From JACVRX01 sp035697245 (lineage in GTDB: Bacteria > Actinomycetota > Actinomycetes > Jiangellales > Jiangellaceae), in NCBI GenBank assembly GCA_035697245.1, contig DASSDH010000266.1, forward strand, positions 1-31,184: 31,184 nt of DNA. Reading direction: 5' to 3'. The first letter of the stretch is position 1, and the number at the start of each line of letters is the position of its first letter. Shown here piece by piece: positions 30,428 through 31,184 of the stretch. The notes under the pieces are model-generated. The model searched no databases. It was not told where the DNA came from and saw only the letters and a program-made list of their open reading frames with translations. The position numbers and the translations under genes are program-made.

Positions 30428-31184
30428 CGGCGTGGACGCGCCGCCGGAACGCGTCGATTTGCATCCACGGACGCATGCCGGCGGACTCGTATAGTCGCAG
30501 TGCTCCGGTGACGTTCTCGGTGTCGACGGTGAGCCCTGCCCAGCGTCGGCCGTCTGCGGCGTACAAAGCCAACACGTGCTCGAGCAGGTACCGTGCGGCT
30601 CCACGGCCCCGCGCGGCGGGCAGGATACCCAGGTAGCGGATCCAACCACCCTCGTCGACTGCGAACCGACCGCTGGCTTGACAGATCCCGGCGCGGGCGC
30701 CGTCGACCACCGCGAAGCGCCAGCGGCCGAACTCCGGGTCGTCCTCGGCGGTGACCGATTCCCGGAAGGCCGACAGGTCCATCGGCTCGTAGCCCCAGTG
30801 CTCGACGAAGGAACTCTGCAAGACGTCATGCCAGTCCTTCCAGTCGGAATCGGATGTGGGATCAAACCGGTCCAGCGCCAAACCATGGGGCGCCGATGGG
30901 AACGGCCGTCCCGGGTCGAGCTCGACCCTGAGCTGGTTGAAGCGCCGTTCGATGACGAACCCACGTGCTCGTAGCGCCGCCGCATACGGCTCGTCACCAA
31001 CGATCACCCCCGCGCCGACGATCACCTCGCCCGTTCGTCGTTGGGTGGCGTGCTCGCGAACGCGTTCGAGCACGATGTCCAGCAGTGCCTGTCTCACCTG
31101 TTCGGGATGGACAGGATCTGAATAGACGTCGAGATCGACGTTTTCGCCGCTGTGGTCGTCGATGACCATTCCCCAGGCCGCCGC
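30420..31184 (-). CDS. Tandem GNAT acetyltransferase, mycothiol-synthase-like (5' partial)
   Basis: The frame is open through the window edge (five codons past the first ATG), so the N-terminus is cut off. Two GNAT modules are visible. A first-module tail includes SGENVDLDVYSDPVHPEQVRQALLDIVLERVREHA. A second complete domain has the acetyl-CoA loop LGILPAARGRGAARYLLEHVLALYA and the closing GALRLYESAGMRPW. The fold resembles mycothiol synthase MshD and other two-domain N-acetyltransferases, but the catalytic Glu is not decisive. Stop and lipoprotein start overlap by eight bases. Confidence 0.85.
   Translation of the reverse strand, partial: AAAWGMVIDDHSGENVDLDVYSDPVHPEQVRQALLDIVLERVREHATQRRTGEVIVGAGVIVGDEPYAAALRARGFVIERRFNQLRVELDPGRPFPSAPHGLALDRFDPTSDSDWKDWHDVLQSSFVEHWGYEPMDLSAFRESVTAEDDPEFGRWRFAVVDGARAGICQASGRFAVDEGGWIRYLGILPAARGRGAARYLLEHVLALYAADGRRWAGLTVDTENVTGALRLYESAGMRPWMQIDAFRRRVHADG

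Overview
This is chromosomal DNA from a high-GC actinobacterium. Support: strong GC bias at third codon positions, GTP-dependent PEP carboxykinase, a LytR-CpsA-Psr protein, PadR with a permease-prefix membrane protein, arsenate reductases of the low-molecular-weight phosphatase type, and tRNAs without encoded CCA. The genus cannot be fixed by eye; the gene mix looks like a soil or water actinomycete of the Frankia/Geodermatophilus/Sporichthya breadth.

Layout. 1-781: 3' part of an IS481-type insertion sequence ending a few bases from tRNA-Arg(ACG). 895-3173 (-): Rieske oxygenase and CapA-like protein, joined by an ATGA overlap. 3210-3285: large palindromic operator-like element. 3453-5279: pckG. 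Then tRNA-Ser(GCT), a phosphoribosyltransferase, an LCP protein and a small membrane protein. 8244-9357 (-): a 59-residue CxxC/CxxC protein and a CDF metal exporter. 9533-9607: second copy of the palindromic element, before a carboxymuconolactone-decarboxylase-like gene. 9996-12603: arsenic island (arsC, an ArsR-phosphatase fusion, arsM, divergent arsR) with no efflux pump. 12730-14483: PadR and its membrane partner. 14508-18089: methyltransferase, SRPBCC, two VOC proteins and an SMP-30-like lactonase. 18090-18595: methyltransferase remnant and tRNA-Ser(TGA). 18698-20749: hemerythrin-like protein, ROK kinase, carbon-nitrogen hydrolase. 20845-23784: tightly overlapped mobA, DUF6457, K+ channel and quinone oxidoreductase genes. 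23845-28921 (-): PfkB kinase preceded by a 1393-residue pseudokinase/pseudocyclase/STAND/WD40 protein. 28914-29197: a small overlapping frame and a VOC remnant. 29324-31184: NUDIX hydrolase, lipoprotein, and a GNAT gene running off the window.

How parts work together. The ars genes cover arsenate reduction, arsenite methylation and two separate regulators, each with a palindromic operator at its start codon. The two copies of the concentric palindrome lie in two divergent intergenic regions more than 6 kb apart and share spacing and flanks, so one regulator probably controls both loci. The large STAND protein is the best candidate for an undescribed signalling or conflict system: its kinase and cyclase modules look catalytically dead while its ATPase P-loop is intact, and a sugar kinase gene is coupled to its 3' end.
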